Assembly (NCBI GenBank): GCA_014802325.1 | Contig: JAAVCK010000010.1 | Location: forward strand, 176,899 to 240,898 | Reading direction: 5' to 3' | From: Bacteroides sp. | GTDB taxonomy: Bacteria > Bacteroidota > Bacteroidia > Bacteroidales > Muribaculaceae | Length of the DNA: 64,000 bases | Part shown: positions 30,519 through 38,601 of the stretch, piece by piece | How positions within the stretch are numbered: position 1 is the first letter of the stretch | Layout: every line of letters begins with the position of its first letter | Translations under genes and position numbers: made by a program | The notes under the pieces: model-generated | What the model was told of the DNA's origin: nothing | Seen by the model: the letters and a program-made list of their open reading frames with translations, nothing else | Databases searched by the model: none

Positions 30519-32123
30519 TTATTTTTCTACGTGGGGACCTGCAGCAACGAGCTTGCGACCTTCTTCGTGACCTTCAAATTTCTTGAAGTTGGCGATGAAC
30601 ATTTCAGCAAGCTTGTCGGCTTTCTTGTACCATTCCTCGGGGTTGGTGTAGGTATCGCGGGGATCGAGGATAGCGGGATCTACGCCGGGGAGTTCGGTGG
30701 GGATGGTGAAGTCGAAGATGGGGAGCTGCTTGGTGGGAGCGGTGAGGATCGAGCCGTCGAGGATGGCGTCGATGATACCGCGGGTGTCACGGATAGAGAT
30801 ACGCTTGCCGGTACCGTTCCAGCCGGTGTTGACCAGATAAGCCTTGGCGCCGCTCTCGTTCATGCGCTTAACGAGCTCTTCAGCATACTTGGTGGGGTGG
30901 AGCGAAAGGAATGCTGCACCGAAGCAAGCCGAGAAAGTGGGGGTGGGCTCGGTGATACCGCGCTCAGTTCCGGCGAGCTTGCTGGTGAAGCCCGAGAGGA
31001 AGTAATATTTGGTCTGCTCGTCGTTGAGGATCGAAACGGGAGGAAGCACACCGAATGCGTCGGCCGAGAGGAAGATCACGTTCTTGGCGGCGGGACCGCG
31101 AGAAGGAACGATGATGTTCTTGATGTGGTTGATGGGGTAAGATACGCGGGTGTTCTCGGTCACTGACTTGTCGGTGAAGTCGATCTTGCCTTCAGCGTCT
31201 ACAGTCACGTTCTCAAGAAGAGCGTCGCGGGTGATGGCGTTGTAGATATCGGGTTCTGACTCTTTGTCGAGGTTGATAACCTTGGCATAGCAGCCGCCCT
31301 CGTAGTTGAACACACCGTTGTCGTCCCAGCCGTGTTCGTCGTCACCGATGAGCAGACGCTTGGGATCAGTGGAGAGGGTGGTCTTACCTGTACCTGAGAG
31401 GCCGAAGAAGATAGCGGTGTTTTCGCCCTGCTTGTCGGTGTTGGCCGAGCAGTGCATCGAAGCGATACCGCGGAGGGGGTTGTAGTAGTTCATGATCGAG
31501 AACATACCCTTCTTCATTTCACCGCCATACCAGGTGTTGATGATGAGCTGCATGCGCTCGGTGAGGTTGAAGGCTACGCAAGTCTCGGAGTTGATGCCGA
31601 GCTCCTGCCAGTTCTCAACCTTGGCTTTCGATGCGTTGAGCACCACGAAGTCGGGAGTGAAGTTCTTCAGCTCTTCTTCGGTGGGGCGGATAAACATGTT
31701 GGTCACGAAGTGAGCCTGCCATGCTACTTCCATCACGAAGCGAACAGCCAGACGGGTGTCGGGGTTAGTGCCGCAGAATGCGTCGACTACATAGAGAGTC
31801 TTGTCGCTGAGTTCCTTGTCGGCGATAGCCTTGAGGGCATCCCAGGTGGCGGGAGTGATGGGCTTGTTGTCGTTCTTATATTCTTCTGAAGTCCACCAGA
31901 TAGAGTTAGCGCTGGTGTCGTCTTTTACGAAAAATTTATCTTTGGGCGAACGGCCGGTGTAGATACCGGTCATCACGTTGACTGCACCAAGTTCGGTGAG
32001 CTGACCCTTTTCGTAGCCGGTCAGTTCGGGGTTGGTCTCGTCTTTGAAGAGCTGCTCGTAAGAGGGGTTGTGGATCACCTTGGCTCCTTTGATGCCATAC
32101 TGTGAAAGATCAATTGTACTCAT
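30519..32123 (-). CDS. pckA: Phosphoenolpyruvate carboxykinase (ATP)
   Basis: 534 residues from ATG 32123 ([15 protein letters not shown]); the longer frame to 32201 has no support. P-loop GLSGTGKTT (residues 241-249), the [12 protein letters not shown] metal/oxaloacetate segment and EGGCYAK are intact. In Bacteroidales it fixes CO2 onto PEP during succinate fermentation and works with malate dehydrogenase, also in this window. Own promoter (TATCTTTG, 32233-32226) and terminator. Confidence 0.97.
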   Translation of the reverse strand: MSTIDLSQYGIKGAKVIHNPSYEQLFKDETNPELTGYEKGQLTELGAVNVMTGIYTGRSPKDKFFVKDDTSANSIWWTSEEYKNDNKPITPATWDALKAIADKELSDKTLYVVDAFCGTNPDTRLAVRFVMEVAWQAHFVTNMFIRPTEEELKNFTPDFVVLNASKAKVENWQELGINSETCVAFNLTERMQLIINTWYGGEMKKGMFSIMNYYNPLRGIASMHCSANTDKQGENTAIFFGLSGTGKTTLSTDPKRLLIGDDEHGWDDNGVFNYEGGCYAKVINLDKESEPDIYNAITRDALLENVTVDAEGKIDFTDKSVTENTRVSYPINHIKNIIVPSRGPAAKNVIFLSADAFGVLPPVSILNDEQTKYYFLSGFTSKLAGTERGITEPTPTFSACFGAAFLSLHPTKYAEELVKRMNESGAKAYLVNTGWNGTGKRISIRDTRGIIDAILDGSILTAPTKQLPIFDFTIPTELPGVDPAILDPRDTYTNPEEWYKKADKLAEMFIANFKKFEGHEEGRKLVAAGPHVEK

Positions 32124-32225
32124 TGTGGAATAATTTATTGGGAGTTTAGTATTATTTGCTGATATTAAGATGATTATAATTACATTCAAAGCGCGCCTCA
32201 CTTTAAGGCTCTACTTTTTCAAGTG

Positions 32226-32233
32226 CAAAGATA
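32226..32233 (-). promoter_or_regulatory. -7 box of pckA
   Basis: TATCTTTG on the minus strand with TTCG 19 bp upstream; leader of about 100 nt before pckA. Confidence 0.6.
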
Positions 32234-32367
32234 GTGACTTTTTGCGGTATATCGAATGTTTATTAAAGAAATTTTTCCTTATTATGTTTTTTTAAGCATC
32301 AACACTTGTTATATAGCGGTGTTATTTTTTTATTGAGGTAAAAAGTAAATATGTACTCTGAATTTGT

Positions 32368-32375
32368 TATCTTTG
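32368..32375 (+). promoter_or_regulatory. -7 box of mntA-hepT
   Basis: TATCTTTG, 20 bp before the ATG at 32396. It lies inside the longer reading frame from 32351, which argues for the later start. Confidence 0.55.
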
Positions 32376-32395
32376 CATTAGTAATACATGTAATT

Positions 32396-32701
32396 ATGAA
32401 TCTTATAGAGCGAAATCTGCATGCAATAATCGAGTTGTGTCGTAGACACAAGGTTAAGGAGCTTTCGGTATTCGGATCGATTCTTACTGACCGTTTTAAT
32501 GATAATAGTGATGTAGACCTGCTCGTGAATTTCGATGAGGTTGATCCTGATAATTTTGATTATGTAATTAATTATTTCAGCCTGCGTGATGCGCTTGAGC
32601 ATTTATTTAGCCGTAAGGTTGACTTAATTGAGGAAAAAGGATTGCGCAATAGATTTTTTATCGCTAATGTAAATCGCACCAAACAGTTGATATATGGCTG
32701 A
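32396..32701 (+). CDS. mntA: MntA-type nucleotidyltransferase antitoxin
   Basis: 101 residues. Minimal nucleotidyltransferase: G27-S28 and the D39-V-D41 metal pair in VFGSILTDRFNDNSDVDLLV. In the characterised MntA/HepT pairs the antitoxin adds AMP to a tyrosine of the HEPN toxin. ATG at 32396 is chosen on the promoter box at 32368. It overlaps hepT by 8 bp. AT-richer than its neighbours, as expected for a mobile accessory pair. Confidence 0.88.
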   Translation: MNLIERNLHAIIELCRRHKVKELSVFGSILTDRFNDNSDVDLLVNFDEVDPDNFDYVINYFSLRDALEHLFSRKVDLIEEKGLRNRFFIANVNRTKQLIYG

Positions 32702-33068
32702 CGAAAGAGTATTAGTATGGCTACAGGATGTTCTGGACGCTATAAATGATTTACATATCTGTTTCGAGAATTTTCCGCGACGGTATGATATGTTTGAGAA
32801 AGACATGATGAGAAAATGCGTAGTGGAGCGGAAAGTAGAGATAATGGGGGAAGCGATCAATAGAATAAGGAAGATAGATGCATCAGTTGAGATTCCTAAT
32901 GCAAGGGCGATAATAGACACCCGCAATCGAATAATCCATGCTTATGATAATGTCCAACCTGAATTTCTGTGGAGTCTTGTGATACGCCATATACCGGAGC
33001 TTAAAAATGATATAGTGAAGATTCTTGCAGAATATGAAAGCAGATTCGATACAGAATCAGGAATATAA
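32694..33068 (+). CDS. hepT: HepT-type HEPN RNase toxin
   Basis: 124 residues, all helical, DUF86 family. The active site R77-x4-H82-x-Y84 (RNRIIHAY) is complete: R and H form the RNase motif, and the tyrosine is the AMPylation target in studied systems. Overlap with mntA by 8 bp supports co-translation. Likely a functional type VII toxin-antitoxin module (inference from intact motifs). Confidence 0.88.
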   Translation: MADERVLVWLQDVLDAINDLHICFENFPRRYDMFEKDMMRKCVVERKVEIMGEAINRIRKIDASVEIPNARAIIDTRNRIIHAYDNVQPEFLWSLVIRHIPELKNDIVKILAEYESRFDTESGI

Positions 33069-33086
33069 AGGGCAAAATTATTTCAT

Positions 33087-33653
33087 CTAACTTATCGTGC
33101 TTACCTCACCCGGTAGATCGGTGGGGAGTGTGGCTTCGTCGCTCTCGGCGTAGCGGCGGTCGACAGGTGTGGCGGCGAATGACTCGGGATTGTAGTGGCG
33201 GCCAAATGACAGGCTGAAGCCGGCGTCGAGAAGCTGATGTGCGAGTTGCGGTTTACCGCGGAATCCGTGGATGATCCAGGGCGCTACGAACGGATGGTAA
33301 GGACGACTCATCTTGATCAGTTGCTGCCACGCTCTTACGGCGTGAATTATCAGCGGTTTGTGCAGACTTTCGGCCAGACGGATATGCCACTCGAACAGGT
33401 GCGACTGAATTTCCTCCTCGGGTCCGCGAAGGGTGTCGAGTCCGGTCTCGCCTATGGCCACAACGAATGGCTCGGCTGCCAGGTCGGAGGTGCGACGCAG
33501 TATGGTATCGTCGGCAAGATGCGCTCGCCACGGATGCACGCCCACCGAATATCTCAGCGACCTGTCGGGCTCGTAAGTGTCAACCGTGGGATCATAATTG
33601 ATCACGGCGTCGGTGGCATCGGTACGGTGGGTGTGGGTGTCGAGTAGTGGCAT
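33087..33653 (-). CDS. TatD-family metal-dependent hydrolase
   Basis: 188 residues, shorter than typical TatD (about 260) but like the short Bacteroidetes members. Metal motif DTHTH (5-9), GVHPW, GETGLD and the histidines in IIHAVR and IIHGFRG are kept. TatD proteins act as nucleases in E. coli; the function of the short form is unknown. Last gene of the LOG-hemD-rnpA-yidD unit, 3 bp after yidD. Confidence 0.82.
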   Translation of the reverse strand: MPLLDTHTHRTDATDAVINYDPTVDTYEPDRSLRYSVGVHPWRAHLADDTILRRTSDLAAEPFVVAIGETGLDTLRGPEEEIQSHLFEWHIRLAESLHKPLIIHAVRAWQQLIKMSRPYHPFVAPWIIHGFRGKPQLAHQLLDAGFSLSFGRHYNPESFAATPVDRRYAESDEATLPTDLPGEVSTIS

Positions 33654-33656
33654 GGT

Positions 33657-33893
33657 TCAGGGTACGGGGTCATAACCGCTGCCTCCCCAGGGATGGCAGC
33701 GCATTATGCGCTTGATGCCGAGCCATGTGCCGCGAAATATGCCGTGCTTCATAATGGCTTCGAGTGTGTAGGCGCTGCATGTGGGTGTGAATCGGCACGA
33801 CGCCGGAAGCAGTGGCGATATACACCCCTGATAGAAGCGGATGGGGAGCACGAATATGCTCCTCGCTATTTGGCGCAGGGTGGCTGACATCAC
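33657..33893 (-). CDS. yidD: Membrane protein insertion efficiency factor
   Basis: 78 residues. [23 protein letters not shown] and [18 protein letters not shown] are the family signature, with the three cysteines conserved. Helps YidC-mediated insertion. It overlaps rnpA by four bases, the rnpA-yidD pair seen widely in bacteria, but here away from rpmH and yidC. Confidence 0.93.
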   Translation of the reverse strand: MMSATLRQIARSIFVLPIRFYQGCISPLLPASCRFTPTCSAYTLEAIMKHGIFRGTWLGIKRIMRCHPWGGSGYDPVP

Positions 33894-34291
33894 TCCTCGG
33901 GCGATAATGAGCGGTTTATGCGGTCGAGCAGGCGCATCATGGCTTTCTCGATAGCTGAATAGGGGAGAAGTGTCTTGCCTACGTATACAAATGCTATGTC
34001 AAGCGGGCTGTCGGCCGGAATGAGATCGCGGTGAAGTCGGTAGGCCTCGCGGACACGTCGGCGCAGCCATACGCGGTCCACAGCGTGGCGCACACGTTTC
34101 TTGGGTATCGATGCAAGAAATCGCGGACACTTCACATCGCGCACCGTGTTGAGCTGCCATGAGGCCACAAGAGGATAGGCCGATGCCGACGAAGTGGCCG
34201 GATCGGCACGGTTAAATACTTTGGCGATCGCTATCTCGCTGCAAAGTTTTTCCTTCTTGTAGAGGCGAAGAGGGTGGGCTGTGGATGGCAT
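33890..34291 (-). CDS. rnpA: Ribonuclease P protein component
   Basis: 133 residues. The RNR-type motif region [20 protein letters not shown] near 64-83 binds the RNase P RNA; RNR reads RVW here. The N terminus has [12 protein letters not shown] with the substrate-contact cleft residues. Sits 34 bp after hemD and overlaps yidD. Confidence 0.9.
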   Translation of the reverse strand: MPSTAHPLRLYKKEKLCSEIAIAKVFNRADPATSSASAYPLVASWQLNTVRDVKCPRFLASIPKKRVRHAVDRVWLRRRVREAYRLHRDLIPADSPLDIAFVYVGKTLLPYSAIEKAMMRLLDRINRSLSPEE

Positions 34292-34325
34292 CGCGCGCGG
34301 TGAGTGGTCCTGAGAGCGGAAGTCG

Positions 34326-35069
34326 TCAGTCTTCCTGCGATGAAAGGAAATTATCGAGCGCGGCGGTCATTGAGGGGGCCTGGGGTGTGGGAGCCTCGAT
34401 GTCGAGACGCAGTCCGGCGTCGCGCACGGCCTTGGCGGTGGTGGCGCCCAGACAGCCTATGCGGATATCGCCCTGATTGAAGTCGGGGAAGTTTTTCAGC
34501 AGCGAGTCGATACCCGACGGGCTGAAGAAGATGAGCATGTCGTAGTCAAATTTCTCTTCCGGACCGAAGTCGTTGCTCACGGTGCGATACATCACGGCTT
34601 TGGTGTATTTTATGCCGTTGGTGTCGAGTATATTGGTGTCATCTTTATGCACGTCGCTCACAGCATAAAGGAAGTTTTCTTTCTTATGCTTGATAAGGGC
34701 GGGGAGCAGATCGTCGAGTTTGCCGGTGCTGCCATGGAATATCTTGCGCTTGCGATACACGATATACTTCTGCAAATAGAGGGCTATCGATTCGGTGGTG
34801 CAGAAATATTTCATCGTGTCGGGTATCGTGATGCGGAGTTCTTCGCAGAGACGGAAGAAATGGTCTATGGCCGTGCGCGCCGTGAAGATCACAGCGGTGA
34901 AGTCGGGGATATTGATTTTCTGCTGGCGAAATTCTTTCGACGACAGTCCTTCTACTTTAATAAAAGGACGGAAGACGATTTCAACGCCATGTTTTTCGGC
35001 AATATCAAAGTAGGGCGACTTGCCCTGAGCGGGCTGGGGCTGGGAAACCAGAACTTTCTTTACTTTCAC
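34326..35069 (-). CDS. hemD: Uroporphyrinogen-III synthase-like protein
   Basis: About 247 residues from a GTG at 35069 (VKVKKVLVSQPQP), which matches the usual N terminus; the only upstream ATG (35171) lies inside the DUF4271 gene. Two Rossmann-like lobes; AVIFTARTAIDHFF, MYRTVSNDFGPEE and FFSPSGIDSLL match Bacteroidetes HemD. No other haem-biosynthesis gene is nearby, so the annotation rests on family resemblance. Confidence 0.82.
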   Translation of the reverse strand: MKVKKVLVSQPQPAQGKSPYFDIAEKHGVEIVFRPFIKVEGLSSKEFRQQKINIPDFTAVIFTARTAIDHFFRLCEELRITIPDTMKYFCTTESIALYLQKYIVYRKRKIFHGSTGKLDDLLPALIKHKKENFLYAVSDVHKDDTNILDTNGIKYTKAVMYRTVSNDFGPEEKFDYDMLIFFSPSGIDSLLKNFPDFNQGDIRIGCLGATTAKAVRDAGLRLDIEAPTPQAPSMTAALDNFLSSQED

Positions 35070-35107
35070 GACAGTTAAAGGCTTGAATATAGTTGCGTTG
35101 TAATATT

Positions 35108-35938
35108 TTATAATGCAATGAACCGATAGGCGCGCACCATTACAAAGAGGGGCGCGACTTCGAGGGTGCAAAGATACAAAATAAAATAGACAAAAGAGCT
35201 AACTTTATGGTAAAAAAGTCTAAAACCCTTATAAATAAATATCATCCGGGCAATAAGATATAGCCCAGCGGCCACTATAGCCACGGGTATCACCGCCGCC
35301 GGGTCAAAGACCACCACCAAGGCCGGTATCACCAGTGCGAGGCCTAATATGCTCTGCGACGCGTTAAACCCTTTCAGCCACAGTCGCGACACGTCGGCGT
35401 CGGCAAACACGGCGCCTACCGTGGTGTAGGCACACAGCTGCGCCACGTAGTAAGCCCCCATAGCCACGGCAAATATCAATATGGTGGCTATGTGGGTCAG
35501 AGGTGGCGCTACCGAAGCAGCTGTCACGCAGGCCGTGGCCACTATAGCCACGTTAAGACACAGCAATATGATAAGCGACAGCAGCAGCCCGGTCTCGTTG
35601 AGAGTATGCTCCTCAAAAAGGTTGTCGCGACGGCGCACCGAGAAGAGGTCGCGCGGCAGGCTCTTGAGCATCGTGGTGTAGTGGCGCAGATTGAAAGCTA
35701 TGAGCAGAAACGCCCCTATGAGCAGACACGCTATGCCCGAGTCATAGCCGGGCAGCATGGCGCGTTCGCGAGGTACTATGCCGCGTGTATAGGGCACAAC
35801 TCCTGTGGTGATGGTCGTCGACTCGGCGCGGGTGAGCCGTGGAGCATCGTCGATATGCACCGTGGTCGCAGTCGCTTCCGCCGTGGAGGCAAGTGAGTCG
35901 GTAGCTTGGGAATTGGATGTGGCAAACGGGAAGTGCAT
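35108..35938 (-). CDS. DUF4271 membrane protein
   Basis: 276 residues. A long Thr/Ala-rich N-terminal segment (1-60), then about seven membrane helices starting near residue 68, with FNASQSILGLALVIPAL and a terminal VAPLFVMVRAYRF. The family is restricted to Bacteroidetes and commonly adjoins hemD; function is unknown. Its ATG shares one base with the LOG stop codon (TGATG). Confidence 0.82.
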   Translation of the reverse strand: MHFPFATSNSQATDSLASTAEATATTVHIDDAPRLTRAESTTITTGVVPYTRGIVPRERAMLPGYDSGIACLLIGAFLLIAFNLRHYTTMLKSLPRDLFSVRRRDNLFEEHTLNETGLLLSLIILLCLNVAIVATACVTAASVAPPLTHIATILIFAVAMGAYYVAQLCAYTTVGAVFADADVSRLWLKGFNASQSILGLALVIPALVVVFDPAAVIPVAIVAAGLYLIARMIFIYKGFRLFYHKVSSFVYFILYLCTLEVAPLFVMVRAYRFIAL

Positions 35939-36483
35939 CAGTCCAGAAGGAGCTGCACGGCCTCTTCAGCCGTAGCCACTATGTGACACAGCTTGCGGTT
36001 GTCGCGCATGAAGTGAAGATTGTGCATTTTCTCAAACATCTCTATCAGCGGATCATAAAATCCCTCGTAGTTGAGGATTATGACCTTGTGGCCATAAAGT
36101 CCGAGCTGATACCAGGTCATGATCTCGCAGAGCTCGTCGAGAGTGCCTATGCCGCCGGGAAGCGCTATCGCCCCCGCCGACATTTCAGCCATCCGGGCCT
36201 TGCGCGGGTGCATTCCGGCGGTGACTATGGTGTCGGTCAGTCCGGGGTGATTCCACTCTTTTTCCATCATGAAATCAGGTAGCACACCCACGGCCTTACC
36301 TCCGGCTTCGAGCATACCGTCGATACTTTCCTGCATCAGACCGCCGCGGCCGCCACCGTTGATAAGGTAGAAGCCGTTTTCACCCAGCAGCCTGCCCAGC
36401 CGGTGGGCGAGGGTCTTGTATTTCTGATCGATGCCCGACGATGATGCGCCGTAGACCACGATACCTTTTCCGTCTTGTTTCAT
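35938..36483 (-). CDS. LOG-family nucleoside 5'-monophosphate phosphoribohydrolase
   Basis: 181 residues. NGGGRGGLMQESIDGML and PGGIGTLDELCE are the LOG signature (PGGxGTxxE). Members cleave the base from (cytokinin) nucleoside monophosphates. It leads the leftward operon LOG-DUF4271-hemD-rnpA-yidD-tatD. A TAATTTTG box ends 4 nt before the ATG, so the mRNA is probably leaderless. Confidence 0.9.
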   Translation of the reverse strand: MKQDGKGIVVYGASSSGIDQKYKTLAHRLGRLLGENGFYLINGGGRGGLMQESIDGMLEAGGKAVGVLPDFMMEKEWNHPGLTDTIVTAGMHPRKARMAEMSAGAIALPGGIGTLDELCEIMTWYQLGLYGHKVIILNYEGFYDPLIEMFEKMHNLHFMRDNRKLCHIVATAEEAVQLLLD

Positions 36484-36487
36484 GCCG

Positions 36488-36495
36488 CAAAATTA
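36488..36495 (-). promoter_or_regulatory. -7 box of the LOG operon, leaderless geometry
   Basis: TAATTTTG on the minus strand followed by CGGC and the ATG. No TTTG at -33. Confidence 0.6.
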
Positions 36496-36537
36496 CATAA
36501 AAATTCCCGTTATTATTGTAACAGAGCCCAATTTTCG

Positions 36538-36545
36538 TACATTTG
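36538..36545 (+). promoter_or_regulatory. -7 box of the Y1 transposase gene
   Basis: TACATTTG with ATTG 19 bp upstream (36515-36518). Divergent from the LOG promoter. Confidence 0.5.
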
Positions 36546-36553
36546 CATCGCAG

Positions 36554-36592
36554 GCGGCTCTGCGCTGACAAAGCCCGTCAGTGCAAAGCCGC
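36554..36592 (+). repeat. REP-like imperfect hairpin before the transposase
   Basis: GCGGCT-c-TGC-g-CTGAC pairs with GTCAG-t-GCA-a-AGCCGC around a 7-nt loop AAAGCCC. It lies between promoter and start codon of the Y1 gene, the position of REP sequences recognised by REP-associated transposases. No second copy was spotted in this window. Confidence 0.5.
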
Positions 36593-36626
36593 GTGCGGCG
36601 TTAAAAATCATAAAAAATTAGGCCCT

Positions 36627-37067
36627 ATGGGTCGAGATCCCAAGCACGATTATCGAGGTCGTTCCATCTATTACATAACTATAGGAAAATCTCCCCATTG
36701 CCCTAACTTTTGCCAAATTTCGGGCTCTCCCGATCAACCCGTCATTAATAAATCCGCTGTCGGCTCGATCATAGAGCGACAAATACTCAACTTCCCCAAT
36801 CTTTGTCCCGCCCTTCAGATCCTCCAATATGCCATTATGCCCGATCATATCCATTTCGCCATCTTTGCCCGTGAATATCTGCAGCGTGCAATCGGCAGTT
36901 ATATAGGAATGATGAAAGTTAAGACCGGACAAATAATAAGAGAAGCCTTCCCGCAGATATCCGATATCTTTACTCCCGATTTCCACGACCGATACTTGCG
37001 CCCAACGTTACCCTTCCGCCGGGCCGAAAAACCTTCCTCTACCTCAATTCCATGGCCGAATCAATAG
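36627..37067 (+). CDS. REP-associated-type Y1 transposase, probably C-terminally truncated
   Basis: 146 residues from ATG 36627 (MGRDPKHDYRGRS); an in-frame start at 36543 would include the REP-like hairpin. The HUH motif H-I-H in IMPDHIHFAIF is intact, and GSYIGMMKVKTG supplies a candidate catalytic tyrosine. DFHDRYLR matches the late conserved segment, but the following YIxxNP-type end is missing and the tail looks non-homologous, so it may be truncated. Single-copy, domesticated rather than an active insertion sequence. Confidence 0.65.
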   Translation: MGRDPKHDYRGRSIYYITIGKSPHCPNFCQISGSPDQPVINKSAVGSIIERQILNFPNLCPALQILQYAIMPDHIHFAIFAREYLQRAIGSYIGMMKVKTGQIIREAFPQISDIFTPDFHDRYLRPTLPFRRAEKPSSTSIPWPNQ

Positions 37068-37107
37068 CCCTGTCTCAAAACCTGCCTTTCACAAAGTCAA
37101 TATAGAG

Positions 37108-38499
37108 TTATTCCTCGTCTGGGGCGACAAATTCGTAGGCGCCTATCGTGCCTTGGCGCTGAGTGCCGTACAGATCGGCCGGAGCGAGATTAAGTCCTAT
37201 GGCCGGAGAGGCATAGCCTATAGCCGGAGATTCAGGCTTCAGGCGGTAGTCAAAGAGGTATTTCGACCGCTCGGTATAGTATAGCGGGTCAGTGTCCCAG
37301 AGACATTCCACGAAGTTGTCGTCGTCGCTCCCCTCGCTCTTGAAAAGGCAGCGAGTAAACGTAACATTCATGCCCGTCAGGTCGCCGTGCGACAGATCAG
37401 TGCCGTTGCCGTAGATAATCGAGTTGGTAAATGTGGCTTCGAGTCTGGGCAGTCCGCTCTGATCGTCGGTGTCGTCATCCGTATGGCTCAGTTGCACAGC
37501 CTCGCCATAGAGCACCGAAAACAGGTAATAGTTGGCGATGGTGCAGTGGTCAAACCGCGCTTTGCCTCCGTGGAGCAGCAGCGTGCCGTAGGCCGCTTCG
37601 GCTATTTCCGCGCCCATTGCGGTGACGTCGGCATGCCAGGCCGTGAGCGAACGCCCGGCCGAGTTGCGCAGACGGCTGTTGACGATGGAGAGTTGCGACA
37701 GCGAGTCGGCCAGCACACCGCCCACCGTGTTGCGCACCACCGAGTGACTCAGCAGATTGCCGCGGCTGCCGGGTGCGAATGTCAGTCCCTGCCACTGCGA
37801 TGCCATGAGGTCAAACGATATCGAGCCTACCACATTGTCGGTGCGGTCGCCAGAGAAATTCACCGGAGCTTCGGGTGTGCCCATGCTCAGCAGAGTGCCG
37901 TAGACCTTCATCGACGCACCGTCGTGAAACATCAGGTGCACGCCCGGATCAATGGTGAGTGTGACACCCGGAGCCACTACGAGCGAGTCGAAAACCTGGT
38001 GAGGATAATCAGCAGTAAAGCGGGTATCGGAGGTGATGATCTCCGCGCGATGACGCTTCACGTCAAAACCGTCGGCGCTCAACACCACCGTGCGTGTCAG
38101 CCCGCGCGTGGTGAAGTCAAGATGCTCCTGCACCTCTTTGAGACCCGGAGCCGACTGCTCGGCCAACGTAGCCTCGACAAACACGAATATCGAATCGTTA
38201 GGCCGAATCTGAATGTTGGAAAACTCGCGGCCCGAAAAACCGTCGACATTCATGCGAAAAGTCGTCGCCCCGCTGCGCAGAGCTATCCGGTCGATATTGA
38301 GAATCTTGTCGTGACGGTTGTAGACCGTGAAGCGAAATGTAGGCGTGCCCTGGGCCGTGATCACCGACCCCATTTTCAGCGTGTCTACTGAAAACACCGG
38401 TTGCACCTGCGGCGAAGTAGCCACCGAGTCCTCTATACACGAAGTCACGGCCACTGCTGCCAGTATGATTGATATGATATTGAAGATAAACGTTTTCAT
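37108..38499 (-). CDS. Lipoprotein with parallel beta-helix region, hypothetical
   Basis: 463 residues. Lipoprotein signal ending VTSC (Cys near 21). An N-terminal beta-rich domain is followed by right-handed beta-helix-like repeats from about residue 170 (VVAPGVTLTIDPGVHLMFHDG, then ADVTAMGAEIAEAAYGTLLL). The C terminus YGTQRQGTIGAYEF is typical of Bacteroidetes surface beta-helix proteins. Probable cell-envelope protein; ligand unknown. Confidence 0.75.
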   Translation of the reverse strand: MKTFIFNIISIILAAVAVTSCIEDSVATSPQVQPVFSVDTLKMGSVITAQGTPTFRFTVYNRHDKILNIDRIALRSGATTFRMNVDGFSGREFSNIQIRPNDSIFVFVEATLAEQSAPGLKEVQEHLDFTTRGLTRTVVLSADGFDVKRHRAEIITSDTRFTADYPHQVFDSLVVAPGVTLTIDPGVHLMFHDGASMKVYGTLLSMGTPEAPVNFSGDRTDNVVGSISFDLMASQWQGLTFAPGSRGNLLSHSVVRNTVGGVLADSLSQLSIVNSRLRNSAGRSLTAWHADVTAMGAEIAEAAYGTLLLHGGKARFDHCTIANYYLFSVLYGEAVQLSHTDDDTDDQSGLPRLEATFTNSIIYGNGTDLSHGDLTGMNVTFTRCLFKSEGSDDDNFVECLWDTDPLYYTERSKYLFDYRLKPESPAIGYASPAIGLNLAPADLYGTQRQGTIGAYEFVAPDEE

Positions 38500-38601
38500 G
38501 CTATTACAATAACGTCATCTCGCCATCAATATTGCAGCGCGGTAGTTAAGATATGTTGAATGAGGCTCAAAGGCTTGGCCGACTTGACTTCTCTGCCATC
38601 A

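Noticed and set aside
36627..37067. Active IS200/IS605 element
   Set aside because: No TnpB partner, no element ends, single copy and a truncated-looking C terminus.
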